Source: Clostridium sp. DSM 8431 (GTDB lineage: Bacteria; Bacillota; Clostridia; Clostridiales; Clostridiaceae). Taken from it: a DNA stretch of 37,850 nt. The DNA lies in the NCBI RefSeq assembly GCF_900116755.1, contig NZ_FPBY01000008.1:1-37850 (forward strand), in the 5' to 3' direction. A model generated the notes under the pieces. The model was given only the letters and a program-made list of their open reading frames with translations, had not been told where the DNA came from and searched no databases. Position 1 is the first letter of the stretch, and each line of letters begins with the position of its first letter. Of this stretch, positions 17,299 through 25,166 are shown one piece after another. The position numbers and the translations under genes were made by a program.

Positions 17299-18363
17299 AT
17301 GCAAAATTTATATAAATGGAATCATAACTCAGCAGGAAATCCTCACAAGCAGTATATGGTGAATAATTCAGATATAGCAATAAGACCATATAATTCTGAT
17401 TTAGATAAATGTTGGTTTAAGCTTTTGACTTTTTATCTTCCTGATATAGTTAAAGAAGAAGGGCAGTTTGGGCAGTTTGAAGCTGTTTTTGATGTATATG
17501 ATATTTCTGAATTTGGAGGATGTGAAGTAGATAATCATTTTGAGTTATTTCTTAAAGCAGGAACAGCAAGAGCTGATTTTTTTAAGGAAACAGGGAATAC
17601 AGTTAAGTTAATAGGAGAGAATAGAAGATGTGTTTTAACTTGTACACCTGAAATAATAAAAGAGGATGATAGAATAAGTTATATTGATGACAAAGGATTT
17701 GTTCATCATGAAATAAAGGAAAAGAATAGGTATAAATATAAATATGAACTTTATGTAAAAATGAATACAATTATATCTCAAAAAACTTATTTTGTGAAAA
17801 AGTTTATATCTTCCTTTGGAGCTGATTATGAGATATATGATATGACTTTTTGTAATTCATTTAATGAATTAGATCTTCAAAATAAAATGTACTATGTAAG
17901 TACTAATTATGAGCTTTTAGAAATAGATGAAAATTTTAAATCAAACAATTTTCATTATTTAAAGTTATTTGATTTAAATTTATCTTTTTATAGGAGCTTT
18001 TATTTAAAATATAGCGGAATTTTTGAAATGACTACAAATTATCCAGTTGAAAATAAAGATGAAGAAGATTGTAGTCCTCAATATATTAAGCTTTTAATTT
18101 CAGCTACAAATTTAGCTTCTGAATCTAATATTCATGGTGATTTAGTTTTTAACATTGATCTTTTAGAGTCTTCTCATTACAGAAACAATATTATTTATAT
18201 ATGTAATGACGATAATACTATTTCTTTTTGGTTTAAGAGTCGTATTCCTTGTAATATTGTGCTTCATAGAAAAGATAATGATAAAACAAGTAATATATTT
18301 GAACTTGAATTATTAGAAATGTCCTTGCAACCTGTTTTTGATAATGTTGTTACTTTAAAATAG
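17299..18363 (+). CDS. Unrecognised protein of the glycosidase-like module
   Basis: A 354-aa protein that starts 4 bp after the preceding stop with a strong GGGGGGAG site, so the two are translated together. It has no signal peptide or membrane segment and appears beta-rich (FKLLTFYLPDIV, GQFEAVFDVYDIS, HFELFLKAGTARADFF, SFWFKSRIPCNIVLH). The N-terminus YKWNHNSAGNPHKQYMVNNS resembles phage tail/fibre or carbohydrate-binding proteins only in general style; I cannot name a family. Pairing with a glycosidase-like protein and a nearby endolysin-type lysozyme suggests a leftover tail or receptor-binding module (inference). Confidence 0.6.
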   Translation: MQNLYKWNHNSAGNPHKQYMVNNSDIAIRPYNSDLDKCWFKLLTFYLPDIVKEEGQFGQFEAVFDVYDISEFGGCEVDNHFELFLKAGTARADFFKETGNTVKLIGENRRCVLTCTPEIIKEDDRISYIDDKGFVHHEIKEKNRYKYKYELYVKMNTIISQKTYFVKKFISSFGADYEIYDMTFCNSFNELDLQNKMYYVSTNYELLEIDENFKSNNFHYLKLFDLNLSFYRSFYLKYSGIFEMTTNYPVENKDEEDCSPQYIKLLISATNLASESNIHGDLVFNIDLLESSHYRNNIIYICNDDNTISFWFKSRIPCNIVLHRKDNDKTSNIFELELLEMSLQPVFDNVVTLK

Positions 18364-18451
18364 TTTCTCCATCTGTTTTCATTTATTTTCATAAAAGTAC
18401 TGCTAATATATTCTGAAAATTTTTAAAAATAAGAATATAGTGAATTAATAC

Positions 18452-18502
18452 AAAATAGATAATATTTATTTTATTAAGAAAAATATAAATATTGTCTATT
18501 TT
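18452..18502 (+). terminator. Long A/T hairpin after the two-gene module
   Basis: An 18-nt arm starting AAAATAGATAATATT pairs along its length with the arm at 18485-18502, with one T-G pair and a loop of about 15 nt. It lies 90 bp after the gene at 17299-18363. Confidence 0.6.
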
Positions 18503-19011
18503 GCCTACAATTAATTCTGACACAAAAATAATTTTTATTTTTTTAATACTATCTTTTTTCTATGTTTGATTAAATTCTAGAAATATATTTTTTGAGAAAA
18601 TCAATTTGGTTAATGATTAGTATTTTTTTATATTTTTTTATTCAATCATCACTTTTTGCTCCCTCTATTTTAAAAGACGTAGTGACACAGATTTTATAAA
18701 ATTTTAGTATGAAAAAATAATGATTGAATCCATATAATACATACCGAACTGCACAACAAATTACGCTAGTATTAGTAACGAAGCATCCAAAAGCTTATAT
18801 AAAATATAACGTATTATTTAAGGCCGAATAGTTTTTAAACATTAAAAAGAATCAAGAAATAATTTCGCAATTTACGCAGAAAAACACAAAAAAATAACAG
18901 ATAAAAAACACTTTGAAACCAGTGTTTATGCAACTTAGCACCAAAAATTCGCTTTTTCAATGAGAATTTCGCGAAATGTATATTTAGCGAAATAAATATG
19001 GAACAAAAAAA
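18503..19011. other. Non-coding stretch with repeated TTTCGC motifs
   Basis: No gene was seen. TTTCGC or GCGAAA words occur at 18863-18868, 18967-18976 and 18987-18992, with the variants TTTACGC (18871) and ATTCGC (18947). TTTCGCGAAAT at 18967 is itself a palindrome. A 7-bp hairpin AAACACT/AGTGTTT lies at 18906-18927. TTCAATCAT at 18641-18649 and ATGATTGAA at 18720-18728 form an inverted repeat around a TTGCTCCCTCT motif (18655-18666). Confidence 0.5.
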
Positions 19012-19035
19012 GAGAATCCTAAAGTGTGGATTCTC
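19012..19035 (-). terminator. Terminator of the lysozyme gene
   Basis: Stem GAGAATCC/GGATTCTC with an 8-nt loop; on the minus strand a run of seven T follows. The same stem recurs at 21442-21468. Confidence 0.88.
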
Positions 19036-19052
19036 AAATAATTTAATAAACT

Positions 19053-19955
19053 TTAAGCATAAGCTAAGGATTTTATAGTGTTATATCCAACAATTCCATC
19101 AACCTTTAAACTGTGTTTTTGTTGCCAAGACTTAACTGCCAATTCAGTTTTTGGCCCCAAAATTCCATCAGGATTTATTCCTAGTCTCAATTGAACCCAA
19201 ACTGTAAGATCTGGTGTTCTATATTTAAGTCCAGCTAAAGGTAATTTTTTAACTGCAGCATCTGTTAAAGGGCCCCAAAACCCGTCAACATTAAGATTAG
19301 AACCAGTTAGATTGTTGCATATTCTTTGAAGCTCACTTATTTTTGCATTATGAACATATACAGGCCTAAATTGCCAAGAATTTTGAAGTAAAATATTATT
19401 ATTAAATACATCCATATCAAAAACTCCTGAAATGCCTGAAATTGTACCTTTATTAGTATATTGATGGCCAGTTACCACATTAAAATTAGTATTTATTCCA
19501 GAGTTCCATGGATCAACTCCATAATGAGCAACCCATAAAGGATATGAACTTTTAATGTCAGTTGCTATATTATCTCTAGCAAAATATGCACCAGAATATA
19601 TAATTAAAGGCATATCGCTTAAAGTTTTAAATTTAGCTATAAACCTTCTTATATAATCATTTAGGTTGTTCCCGGTAACTTCAACATCTAAGCAAGGTCT
19701 TAAGGCGGAACTTTTATTTTTTATATTATCAAAGAAGTTTTGAGCCTGAGTCTCTGGAGCTGATTTAAAGGTTAAAAAGTGATAAAAACCTATTTGCATT
19801 CCTGCCTTTACAGCACCTTGGTAATGAGAATCTAATAAAGGATCTATATAGGTTGTTCCTTCTGTAGCTTTGATATATACACAACTAAAACCGGCGTTTT
19901 TAACATTAATCCAATTTATATTTTTATTATAATTAGAAACATCTATACCATTCAT
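19053..19955 (-). CDS. GH25 lysozyme with two peptidoglycan-binding repeats
   Basis: A 300-aa muramidase that cleaves glycan strands of peptidoglycan. The GH25 domain spans about 1-190 with the conserved Asp in MNGIDVSNYN, Asp-x-Glu in PCLDVEVTG, and the FYHF and GHQYT segments. Two PG-binding repeats follow (LNVDGFWGPLTDAAVK; GINPDGILGPKTELAVKSWQ). No signal peptide is visible, as in phage endolysins released at lysis. The start is ATG at 19955 with AAAAGGAGAA upstream; an in-frame upstream ATG at 19991 lies inside the leader before that site. It is the intact paralogue of the remnant at 316-1173, and its leader and terminator match those of the Asp/Asn-rich gene at 21682-21897. Confidence 0.93.
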   Translation of the reverse strand: MNGIDVSNYNKNINWINVKNAGFSCVYIKATEGTTYIDPLLDSHYQGAVKAGMQIGFYHFLTFKSAPETQAQNFFDNIKNKSSALRPCLDVEVTGNNLNDYIRRFIAKFKTLSDMPLIIYSGAYFARDNIATDIKSSYPLWVAHYGVDPWNSGINTNFNVVTGHQYTNKGTISGISGVFDMDVFNNNILLQNSWQFRPVYVHNAKISELQRICNNLTGSNLNVDGFWGPLTDAAVKKLPLAGLKYRTPDLTVWVQLRLGINPDGILGPKTELAVKSWQQKHSLKVDGIVGYNTIKSLAYA

Positions 19956-20280
19956 AGAATTATTCTCCTTTTCGTTTTTTAGAGGGAGCAAGAAACTTGT
20001 GCAAACATTCTTTAAAACCTTTTATATCCAATTTATTCAATTTAAATTCTGACAAAAATATAATTTTTAAAATCTTTTCTATTAATAATTATAATAATTA
20101 AAAAATATTTGATTTTATTTTTGCTTAGAATCCGTTTTACTTTTTATTGGTATTTTTAATATTTTCTTAATTTACAGAATTTTTAGAAAAGTTGCACTAA
20201 TATATAATATTTTGAAAATACAAAAAAGTTGAAATATTTTAAATTATCTTTATGTAAACAAACTGAAAACGAATGGAGAA
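19956..20280 (-). promoter_or_regulatory. Leader A: long conserved upstream region of the lysozyme gene
   Basis: This region resembles 21898-22243 upstream of the Asp/Asn-rich gene. In minus-strand order toward the start codon both share, in the same order, TAATATATTA-like sequence, CAATAAAAAGTAAAA (with one extra base in copy A), TTTTTT-rich tracts, TTTGTCA(G/C)AATT, TGGATA, GTTTTAAAGAAT, CTTGCTCCCT and AAAAGGAGAA. Spacing agrees within about 20 nt. It must hold the promoter, but no standard -35/-10 pair stands out. Confidence 0.6.
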
Positions 20281-20323
20281 AAAAAGACTTGAAAAAAAAT
20301 CACTTTTTTTTCTAAGTCTTTTT
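20281..20323. terminator. Bidirectional terminator after the araC remnant
   Basis: AAAAAGACTT pairs with AAGTCTTTTT, and inside it A8 pairs with T8 around a short loop. Confidence 0.85.
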
Positions 20324-20338
20324 ATTGTTTATACTATT

Positions 20339-20817
20339 CTACTTTTTCTTAACAGGAATCCAAATTTCACTGTAGTAGTTTTCATCTAATGACCCTTTTT
20401 CATAGTTACTTACATCACTATACATTTCTATATTATATCCTGCAGAAATTTCATACTCATTTTATTATTTGGAAGCCACTCTGAAAATATCTTCTTATTA
20501 GTTTCTTGCATTGATACTGTACAATCACCATAGCAAGGAAAGACAGCCCAAGTAAACTTGGGAATATTCTTAACTACAGCCCCTTTCTCTTTTGCTTTTT
20601 CTTCAGAATAATCATCTGCAATCATATATTCAAATTCATTACCATTCATATCTTGATCAATATTCACACCATACATCCCACATAAAAATTTATTTTTTTC
20701 TTGTGACATATATTCTTGCCAGAATAAAGGTATGTCATTAAATGCAGAATCATACTTAAATTTTTTACCTATTCCAACAACCTTAAACTCATCTTTTTCT
20801 ATTATCTTATAATCCAT
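20339..20817 (-). pseudogene. GyrI-like effector-binding half of a split AraC regulator
   Basis: From ATG 20817 (GGAAGGTGG upstream) the frame reads MDYKIIEKDEFKVVGIGKKF, the effector-binding (GyrI-like) domain usual at the C-terminus of this AraC subgroup, and stops at 20428 after SEWLPNNKMSMKFLQDII. Inserting one base near 20454-20455 restores the normal ending EISAGYNIEMYSDVSNYEKG and ENYYSEIWIPVKKK, with the stop at 20339-20341. The current protein therefore lacks the last two strands. It was joined to the HTH half before the 13-bp duplication. It may still be translated separately, but ligand binding is doubtful. Confidence 0.8.
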
Positions 20818-21211
20818 TATATATCCACCTTCCAATGAAAACTTCCAATGAAAATTTAATTTTAAGAGCTACAAAAGACTTTATTACTGCTCCATCTTTT
20901 CTAACTGCAGTTGGTGTTACTCCATGAAATCTTGTAAAAGCTTTAGTAAAGCTATCTGGAGAATCATATCCATACTTCATTGCAATATCTATTATTTTTT
21001 CATTGGTAGATAAGACTTCACTGCCGGCAAGTGCAAGTCTTCTTTTTTTAATATATTCCCCTAAAGTATATCCGCATAACATCCCAAATACTTTCTGAAA
21101 ATAGAAAAGTGAAATATTTACTTTTTCTGCAATGGTTTTAACAGATAAATCCTCCAGTATATTATCTTCAATATAAGAAATAGCTTCTTTAATACTTTCA
21201 ATCCACTCCAT
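20807..21211 (-). pseudogene. AraC-type DNA-binding half of a split regulator
   Basis: Two helix-turn-helix motifs of the AraC family lie at residues 10-105: DLSVKTIAEKVNISLFYFQK and the signature IIDIAMKYGYDSPDSFTKAF with FHGVTPTAVR. The frame leaves the family after KIKFSLE and ends VFIGRWIYNGL. A 13-bp tandem duplication (20829-20854) shifts the frame; with one copy removed the sequence continues directly into the effector domain (KFSLEGGYIMDYKI). The ancestral protein would be about 287 aa. The remaining HTH half could bind DNA without ligand control. Confidence 0.82.
20829..20854. repeat. 13-bp tandem duplication that splits the araC gene
   Basis: CTTCCAATGAAAA occurs twice, head to tail and without mismatch (20829-20841 and 20842-20854). 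Thirteen is not a multiple of three, so it causes the frameshift. Confidence 0.95.
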
Positions 21212-21585
21212 AATTTACTCCCCTTGTAACTCTTTAATATGATTATACAATTATATTAAGTATAACCTCCGATAATTGATGCTTTCTTTTGTCCAAAATA
21301 ACTGAGTTAGTAACTAGCTATTTATTTTTGTTTATTAACTTTTACAACTTGTCCTATTTTTAATAACTTATCTTGTCTTTAAACAATATTTTCTTTTAAA
21401 TTATACCCTATTTCTCAAATTATATCCAATAAATAAAAAAAAGAGAATCCTTTATTTTCGGATTCTCTGAGTTTTTTATTTTTTAAAGGTCTGCTAGCCA
21501 TCTATGGTATTATCACCTATATACCATCAACTTACAAACTACATATGCTTTTTATTATTTTTTATTCTTTGATAAAGCTTATTAA
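21212..21585. other. Non-coding stretch upstream of the araC remnant
   Basis: It holds the terminator at 21442-21468, a 7-bp hairpin (ATGGTAT/ATACCAT, 21504-21527), and a segment at 21258-21300 that resembles the sequence just upstream of the transposase gene at 266-300. Confidence 0.5.
21442..21468 (-). terminator. Terminator of the Asp/Asn-rich gene
   Basis: Stem AGAGAATCC/GGATTCTCT with a 9-nt loop and a long T run on the minus strand. The 8-bp core is identical to the lysozyme terminator at 19012-19035, while the loops differ. Confidence 0.88.
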
Positions 21586-21681
21586 TTAGCAATAGCAGTC
21601 TTCTTTATCTCTATCTTTGCAATCTGATTTAGAATCTACTTTTGTCCAGCGATTAACATTTCTCCAAATACACCAGTAGTC

Positions 21682-21897
21682 TTAAAAATCATCATATTCT
21701 TTTTTTCTAGGTTTTCTTCTATCATTGTCATTATTATCATAATTACAATCTTCATCATTCTTTCTAGTATCTTTTCTAGCTTCAAACTCGTAATCGTCAT
21801 CACAATCATAATTTACATGATTTCCTTTTTTATTTTCTTTTCCCCAGTCAAAATCTTCATCAGACATATCCCATACATTATTTTTTTCTTTATTCAT
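21682..21897 (-). CDS. Small Asp/Asn-rich charged protein, perhaps shortened by a stop
   Basis: ATG at 21897 follows AAAAGGAG with normal spacing and gives 71 aa beginning MNKEKNNVWDMSDEDFDWGK. It is hydrophilic, rich in Asp, Asn, Lys and Arg (CNYDNNDNDRRKPRKKEYDD), with no signal peptide or membrane segment. After the TAA (21682-21684) the same frame continues for 31 codons: DYWCIWRNVNRWTKVDSK, then SDCKDRDKEDCYC and a stop at 21586-21588. The tail has three Trp and four Cys and the same composition, so the original protein may have been about 103 aa. Function unknown. It shares leader and terminator with the lysozyme gene. Confidence 0.6.
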   Translation of the reverse strand: MNKEKNNVWDMSDEDFDWGKENKKGNHVNYDCDDDYEFEARKDTRKNDEDCNYDNNDNDRRKPRKKEYDDF

Positions 21898-22243
21898 TAA
21901 TCTATTTCTCCTTTTTATTTTTACAGGGAGCAAGGTAACTGCATAAATATTCTTTAAAACTATTTTTTATCCATGATATTCAAATTTAATTGTGACAAAG
22001 TTTAAGTGTTTAAAAATGTTAAATTTAATCATTTATATACTTTTTGATTTCAAAAAATATTTTATTATGCATAATCAACTTTACTCTAAAATAGCAATTT
22101 TACTTTTTATTGTTTATTTACATAGTATTTAAAAAAAGTAATCGTTAACATATAATATAGTAACTATATGGAAAATATGATTGATTTTAAAGAAAAGTTA
22201 TGAAAATCAATTATGTAAATAGATGAAAAGACATGAAGAAAAA
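21898..22243 (-). promoter_or_regulatory. Leader B: long conserved upstream region of the Asp/Asn-rich gene
   Basis: Homologous in layout to leader A (19956-20280). The best-conserved part is the last 100 nt: TTTGTCACAATT, TGGATA, GTTTTAAAGAATATTT, CTTGCTCCCTGTAAAAA and AAAAGGAGAA. TTTTACTTTTTATTG (plus strand) and an ACATATAATATA-type segment further up also match leader A. The promoter class is not clear. Confidence 0.6.
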
Positions 22244-22276
22244 AGTTGTATGGAACTAAATTAATTCCATACAACT
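22244..22276 (-). terminator. Terminator of the gshAB-arsR unit
   Basis: A perfect 12-bp stem AGTTGTATGGAA/TTCCATACAACT; on the minus strand six T follow. Confidence 0.9.
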
Positions 22277-22280
22277 AAAT

Positions 22281-22562
22281 TTATTTATCCAAAAGATTAT
22301 GAGCAAAATTTTCAAGCTTTTTTATATTTTCTATATTTAATTTATAATAATTCCAAGTCCCCTTTTTACTAGCTATAACAAGACCAGAATCAATTAAAAT
22401 TTTCATATGATGTGAAAGGGTTGGCTGTGTAAAATCAAATTCAGGAAGTATCTGACAAGCGCACAGTTCCTCTGAAGATAAGATATCTATAATCTTAAGT
22501 CTATTTACATCACTTAAAGCTTTAAAAATCTTAGCATTCTCCTCAAAACATTTAATCTCCAT
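22281..22562 (-). CDS. arsR: ArsR-family metal-sensing repressor
   Basis: A 93-aa winged helix-turn-helix protein with the ArsR layout: FKALSDVNRLKIIDILSSEE, then ELCACQILPEF, recognition helix TQPTLSHHMKIL and a beta wing KKGTWNYYKL. Cys34 and Cys36 lie in the ELCxC motif that binds As(III)/Sb(III) in ArsR; the third cysteine of the E. coli type is absent, though Cys5 could serve. It lies 25 bp downstream of gshAB on the same strand, so it should be co-transcribed. The palindromes in the gshAB promoter are its likely operators, which would make the unit autoregulated. Confidence 0.88.
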   Translation of the reverse strand: MEIKCFEENAKIFKALSDVNRLKIIDILSSEELCACQILPEFDFTQPTLSHHMKILIDSGLVIASKKGTWNYYKLNIENIKKLENFAHNLLDK

Positions 22563-22587
22563 TTATTTTATCTCCCCATTTTTTTAA

Positions 22588-24891
22588 TTATACTAATTCT
22601 AAAAGTTTAAGAACCTTTAATGCAATATTTCTTTCAGTTCCCTTATAAGGGAAACAATGAATATGAATTGCTGGATTAAAGTTAAGTTCTATTATTCCAT
22701 ATTTAGAATCTTCGCTTTCGCAGTTTTCAAGCATTATATCTACCCCACAGATTCTTGCATTTACTGCCTTAGCACACTTAACAGCTATATCCTTAAATTT
22801 CTTTGGAATAACATCTGTAAAATCTATGCTATCTCCTCCTGTGCTTATATTAGAGTTTTCACGAAGATAAACTATTTCATCTTTCTTTGGTATATAGTCA
22901 AAGTCTTTATTTTGGTTATGTAAGAATAGTTTGGCTGCATCATCAAGTTTTATCTTTTCTAAAGGTGTAACATATCCCTTGCCTCTTAAAGGATCTTCAT
23001 TCTTAATGTCAACAAGTTCTCTTATACTTAGCTTTCCATCCCCTATTACATTTGCTGGAACTCTATGAAGTATACCACAAACCTCATCATCTATAACTAA
23101 GAATCTATATTCTTTACCCTTAATAAATTCTTCAATAAGCACTGTATTATCTTCCCTAAAAGCAATTTTAAATCCTTCTATAAGTTCCTCTTCAGATCCA
23201 CCATCTTTAAAGATACTTATACCTTTACCAAAGTTAGTTGATTTAGGTTTAATTACTATAGGCTTATTTACATACTTATAAGCATTTCTTTTTGCCTCTT
23301 CAATTGAATTAAACTCATCACCTTCTGGTACTCTTATGTTATGCTTAGCTAAAACCTTTTTTGTAACAGTTTTATTTTCCATCATAAGGACAGTTACATA
23401 ATTATCCTTTGAAGTTTTTGTTGCTTGTTTAACATATTCAGTTTTACCATTATTACTTAATGCAATAAAGTTATCTTGTCTATCTACAAGTTCAACCTTA
23501 ATTCCTCTTTTAATAGCTTCCTTAATAAGAATTTGAGTTGAAAGTTCAAGATCTTCTAACCCTTGGAACTTAAATCTGTTATTATAAGCATCTTTTTTAT
23601 ATTTTTCAGCTAGCTTTATAAATCCATTTATGTATCCTTCATCTTTAACATATTCATTTACCTTAAAGGCTATAGTTTTAGTTATATCCTGGACCTTTTC
23701 AGTTTCATAGTTTATAAAGTCTTCTTTACCTAAATTTAAAATGCTATTAAGCTCCTTTATTTCATTTAAAATTTCAAGAGACCATTTTTTCTTGTCATAC
23801 TCTTTTCCATCTCTTAAAAGAGTTATATCTAAAAGTCCATCTCTTGCAATTCTATATTGATTTTCTAAAGCCTCTTCTTGCCAAAGACCATAATTATCTT
23901 CTTCTTTAGTTAAACAATAAATATTAAATAATGCCAAAAATTCTAAGTCCTTAAGTGAAATACCACACTTTTCAAAGGGATTTAAATCTATGCTTCTAAA
24001 TTCAAGATAATTAATACCATCTTCCTTTAAAGATTTTAAAACATTACTTTTATCTATAGGCTTTAATCTTAAAGCACTATAAAGCTCTTTTGGTGAATCA
24101 ATAAGTCCATCTTTTATAAAATTATTTACACTATCTATATAATCATCTACAGACTTATATGAAGGGAATAAATCAATAGAATTCTTATATCCACATTCAC
24201 TATTTCTATAAGATATTGAAGATTTATATTTAGAACTACATTTATCTAATTCAGTATTACAGTCTTCACATTGAGAGTAAAAACTTTCATGAACATTTGC
24301 AGATGCTCCAAAAAGATAGATTATAAGCCATCTATATCTTAAATAGTTTCTAGTTATTCTAAGATATAAATTATTTCTAAATTCTTTATAGCTTAAATCT
24401 TCATGGCCTTTATAAAGTTCTTTTATTATATCTTCATTAAGAGAAAAGTTAAAGTGTATTCCTGAAATAAGTTGTTTTCTTCCACCATACTTCTCTATAA
24501 GCTTTCTTCTATATTCTTCATTTCTCTTTCCCTCCTCACTATCATTAAAAGATGCAAGAGGTATATCTTTATCATCTGGAACTATAGAAGGCATTGACTC
24601 TGGCCATAAATATTCATCGTCAATTTCTGAAGAAGCAATATCATATAAAACATTTAAAAAGTTAAAAGTATCATTTACAGTTTTAAGTGCAGGTGTAATT
24701 ACCTCTACTTGACTTTCTGAAAAATCTGTTGTTATATATGTATTATTAATCTTATCACCAAAAGCCTTTGGATGAGGTTTTTTTGAAAGATATCCTTCCT
24801 TATTTACTCTAAGCATTTCACGTTCAATTCCATATTGACCTTTTAATAAATCGTAAGAATTGAATTTTTTTAATATATTTATATCTACCAT
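22588..24891 (-). CDS. gshAB: Bifunctional glutathione synthetase GshAB (GshF)
   Basis: Makes glutathione from Glu, Cys and Gly in one protein. The N-terminal glutamate-cysteine ligase part includes YGIEREMLRVN, TDFSESQVEVITP and SGIHFNFSLN. The C-terminal ATP-grasp part includes KPIVIKPKSTNFGKGISIF, LIEEFIKGKEYRFLVI and GVDIMLE with IIELNFNPAIHIH. Length 767 aa is normal for the fusion found in some Firmicutes. The start at 24891 follows an AAAGGA site. First gene of the unit with arsR; the promoter holds two ArsR-type palindromes. Confidence 0.96.
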   Translation of the reverse strand: MVDINILKKFNSYDLLKGQYGIEREMLRVNKEGYLSKKPHPKAFGDKINNTYITTDFSESQVEVITPALKTVNDTFNFLNVLYDIASSEIDDEYLWPESMPSIVPDDKDIPLASFNDSEEGKRNEEYRRKLIEKYGGRKQLISGIHFNFSLNEDIIKELYKGHEDLSYKEFRNNLYLRITRNYLRYRWLIIYLFGASANVHESFYSQCEDCNTELDKCSSKYKSSISYRNSECGYKNSIDLFPSYKSVDDYIDSVNNFIKDGLIDSPKELYSALRLKPIDKSNVLKSLKEDGINYLEFRSIDLNPFEKCGISLKDLEFLALFNIYCLTKEEDNYGLWQEEALENQYRIARDGLLDITLLRDGKEYDKKKWSLEILNEIKELNSILNLGKEDFINYETEKVQDITKTIAFKVNEYVKDEGYINGFIKLAEKYKKDAYNNRFKFQGLEDLELSTQILIKEAIKRGIKVELVDRQDNFIALSNNGKTEYVKQATKTSKDNYVTVLMMENKTVTKKVLAKHNIRVPEGDEFNSIEEAKRNAYKYVNKPIVIKPKSTNFGKGISIFKDGGSEEELIEGFKIAFREDNTVLIEEFIKGKEYRFLVIDDEVCGILHRVPANVIGDGKLSIRELVDIKNEDPLRGKGYVTPLEKIKLDDAAKLFLHNQNKDFDYIPKKDEIVYLRENSNISTGGDSIDFTDVIPKKFKDIAVKCAKAVNARICGVDIMLENCESEDSKYGIIELNFNPAIHIHCFPYKGTERNIALKVLKLLELV

Positions 24892-24993
24892 ATGATGCTA
24901 TCCTTTCTAATGAAAAAAATACATAGTTATTCTCTATATTTAATAGCGCACCTAATATTAGTATTCTTCAAATCACATAATAGATACATTATT

Positions 24994-25054
24994 AAATATA
25001 GATAAGTATCTATATTTCTATATATAATATAGATACTTATCTATATTATGTCAA
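24994..25054 (-). promoter_or_regulatory. gshAB promoter with two ArsR-type operators
   Basis: On the minus strand: consensus TTGACA (25049-25054), a 17-bp spacer and TATATT (25026-25031). Palindrome 1 (25024-25049) has perfect 12-nt arms around 2 nt and fills the -35/-10 spacer. Palindrome 2 (24994-25017) has perfect 11-nt arms around 2 nt and covers the expected start of transcription. Both share ATATAGATA-NN-TATCTATAT. The 12-2-12 form is the classic SmtB/ArsR operator. A further half-site (AATAGATA) lies near 24979-24986. Confidence 0.85.
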
Positions 25055-25122
25055 GAACAAAGTTTTTAATGCTTTTGATAAACCTAAAAAAGGTTCTAAA
25101 AGCAAAATAATTTTATATAAAA

Positions 25123-25158
25123 AAAGCTAAAATTCATATTTATTAGAATTTTAGCTTT
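25123..25158 (-). terminator. Terminator of the EamA transporter gene
   Basis: A perfect 13-bp stem AAAGCTAAAATTC/GAATTTTAGCTTT with T-rich sequence after it on the minus strand. Confidence 0.85.
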
Positions 25159-25166
25159 AAATAATA

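Noticed and set aside
18363-19052. Search for tRNA or rRNA genes in the long spacers
   Set aside because: No cloverleaf with conserved TTC and anticodon arms and no rRNA-like GC-rich segment was found here or in the other spacers.
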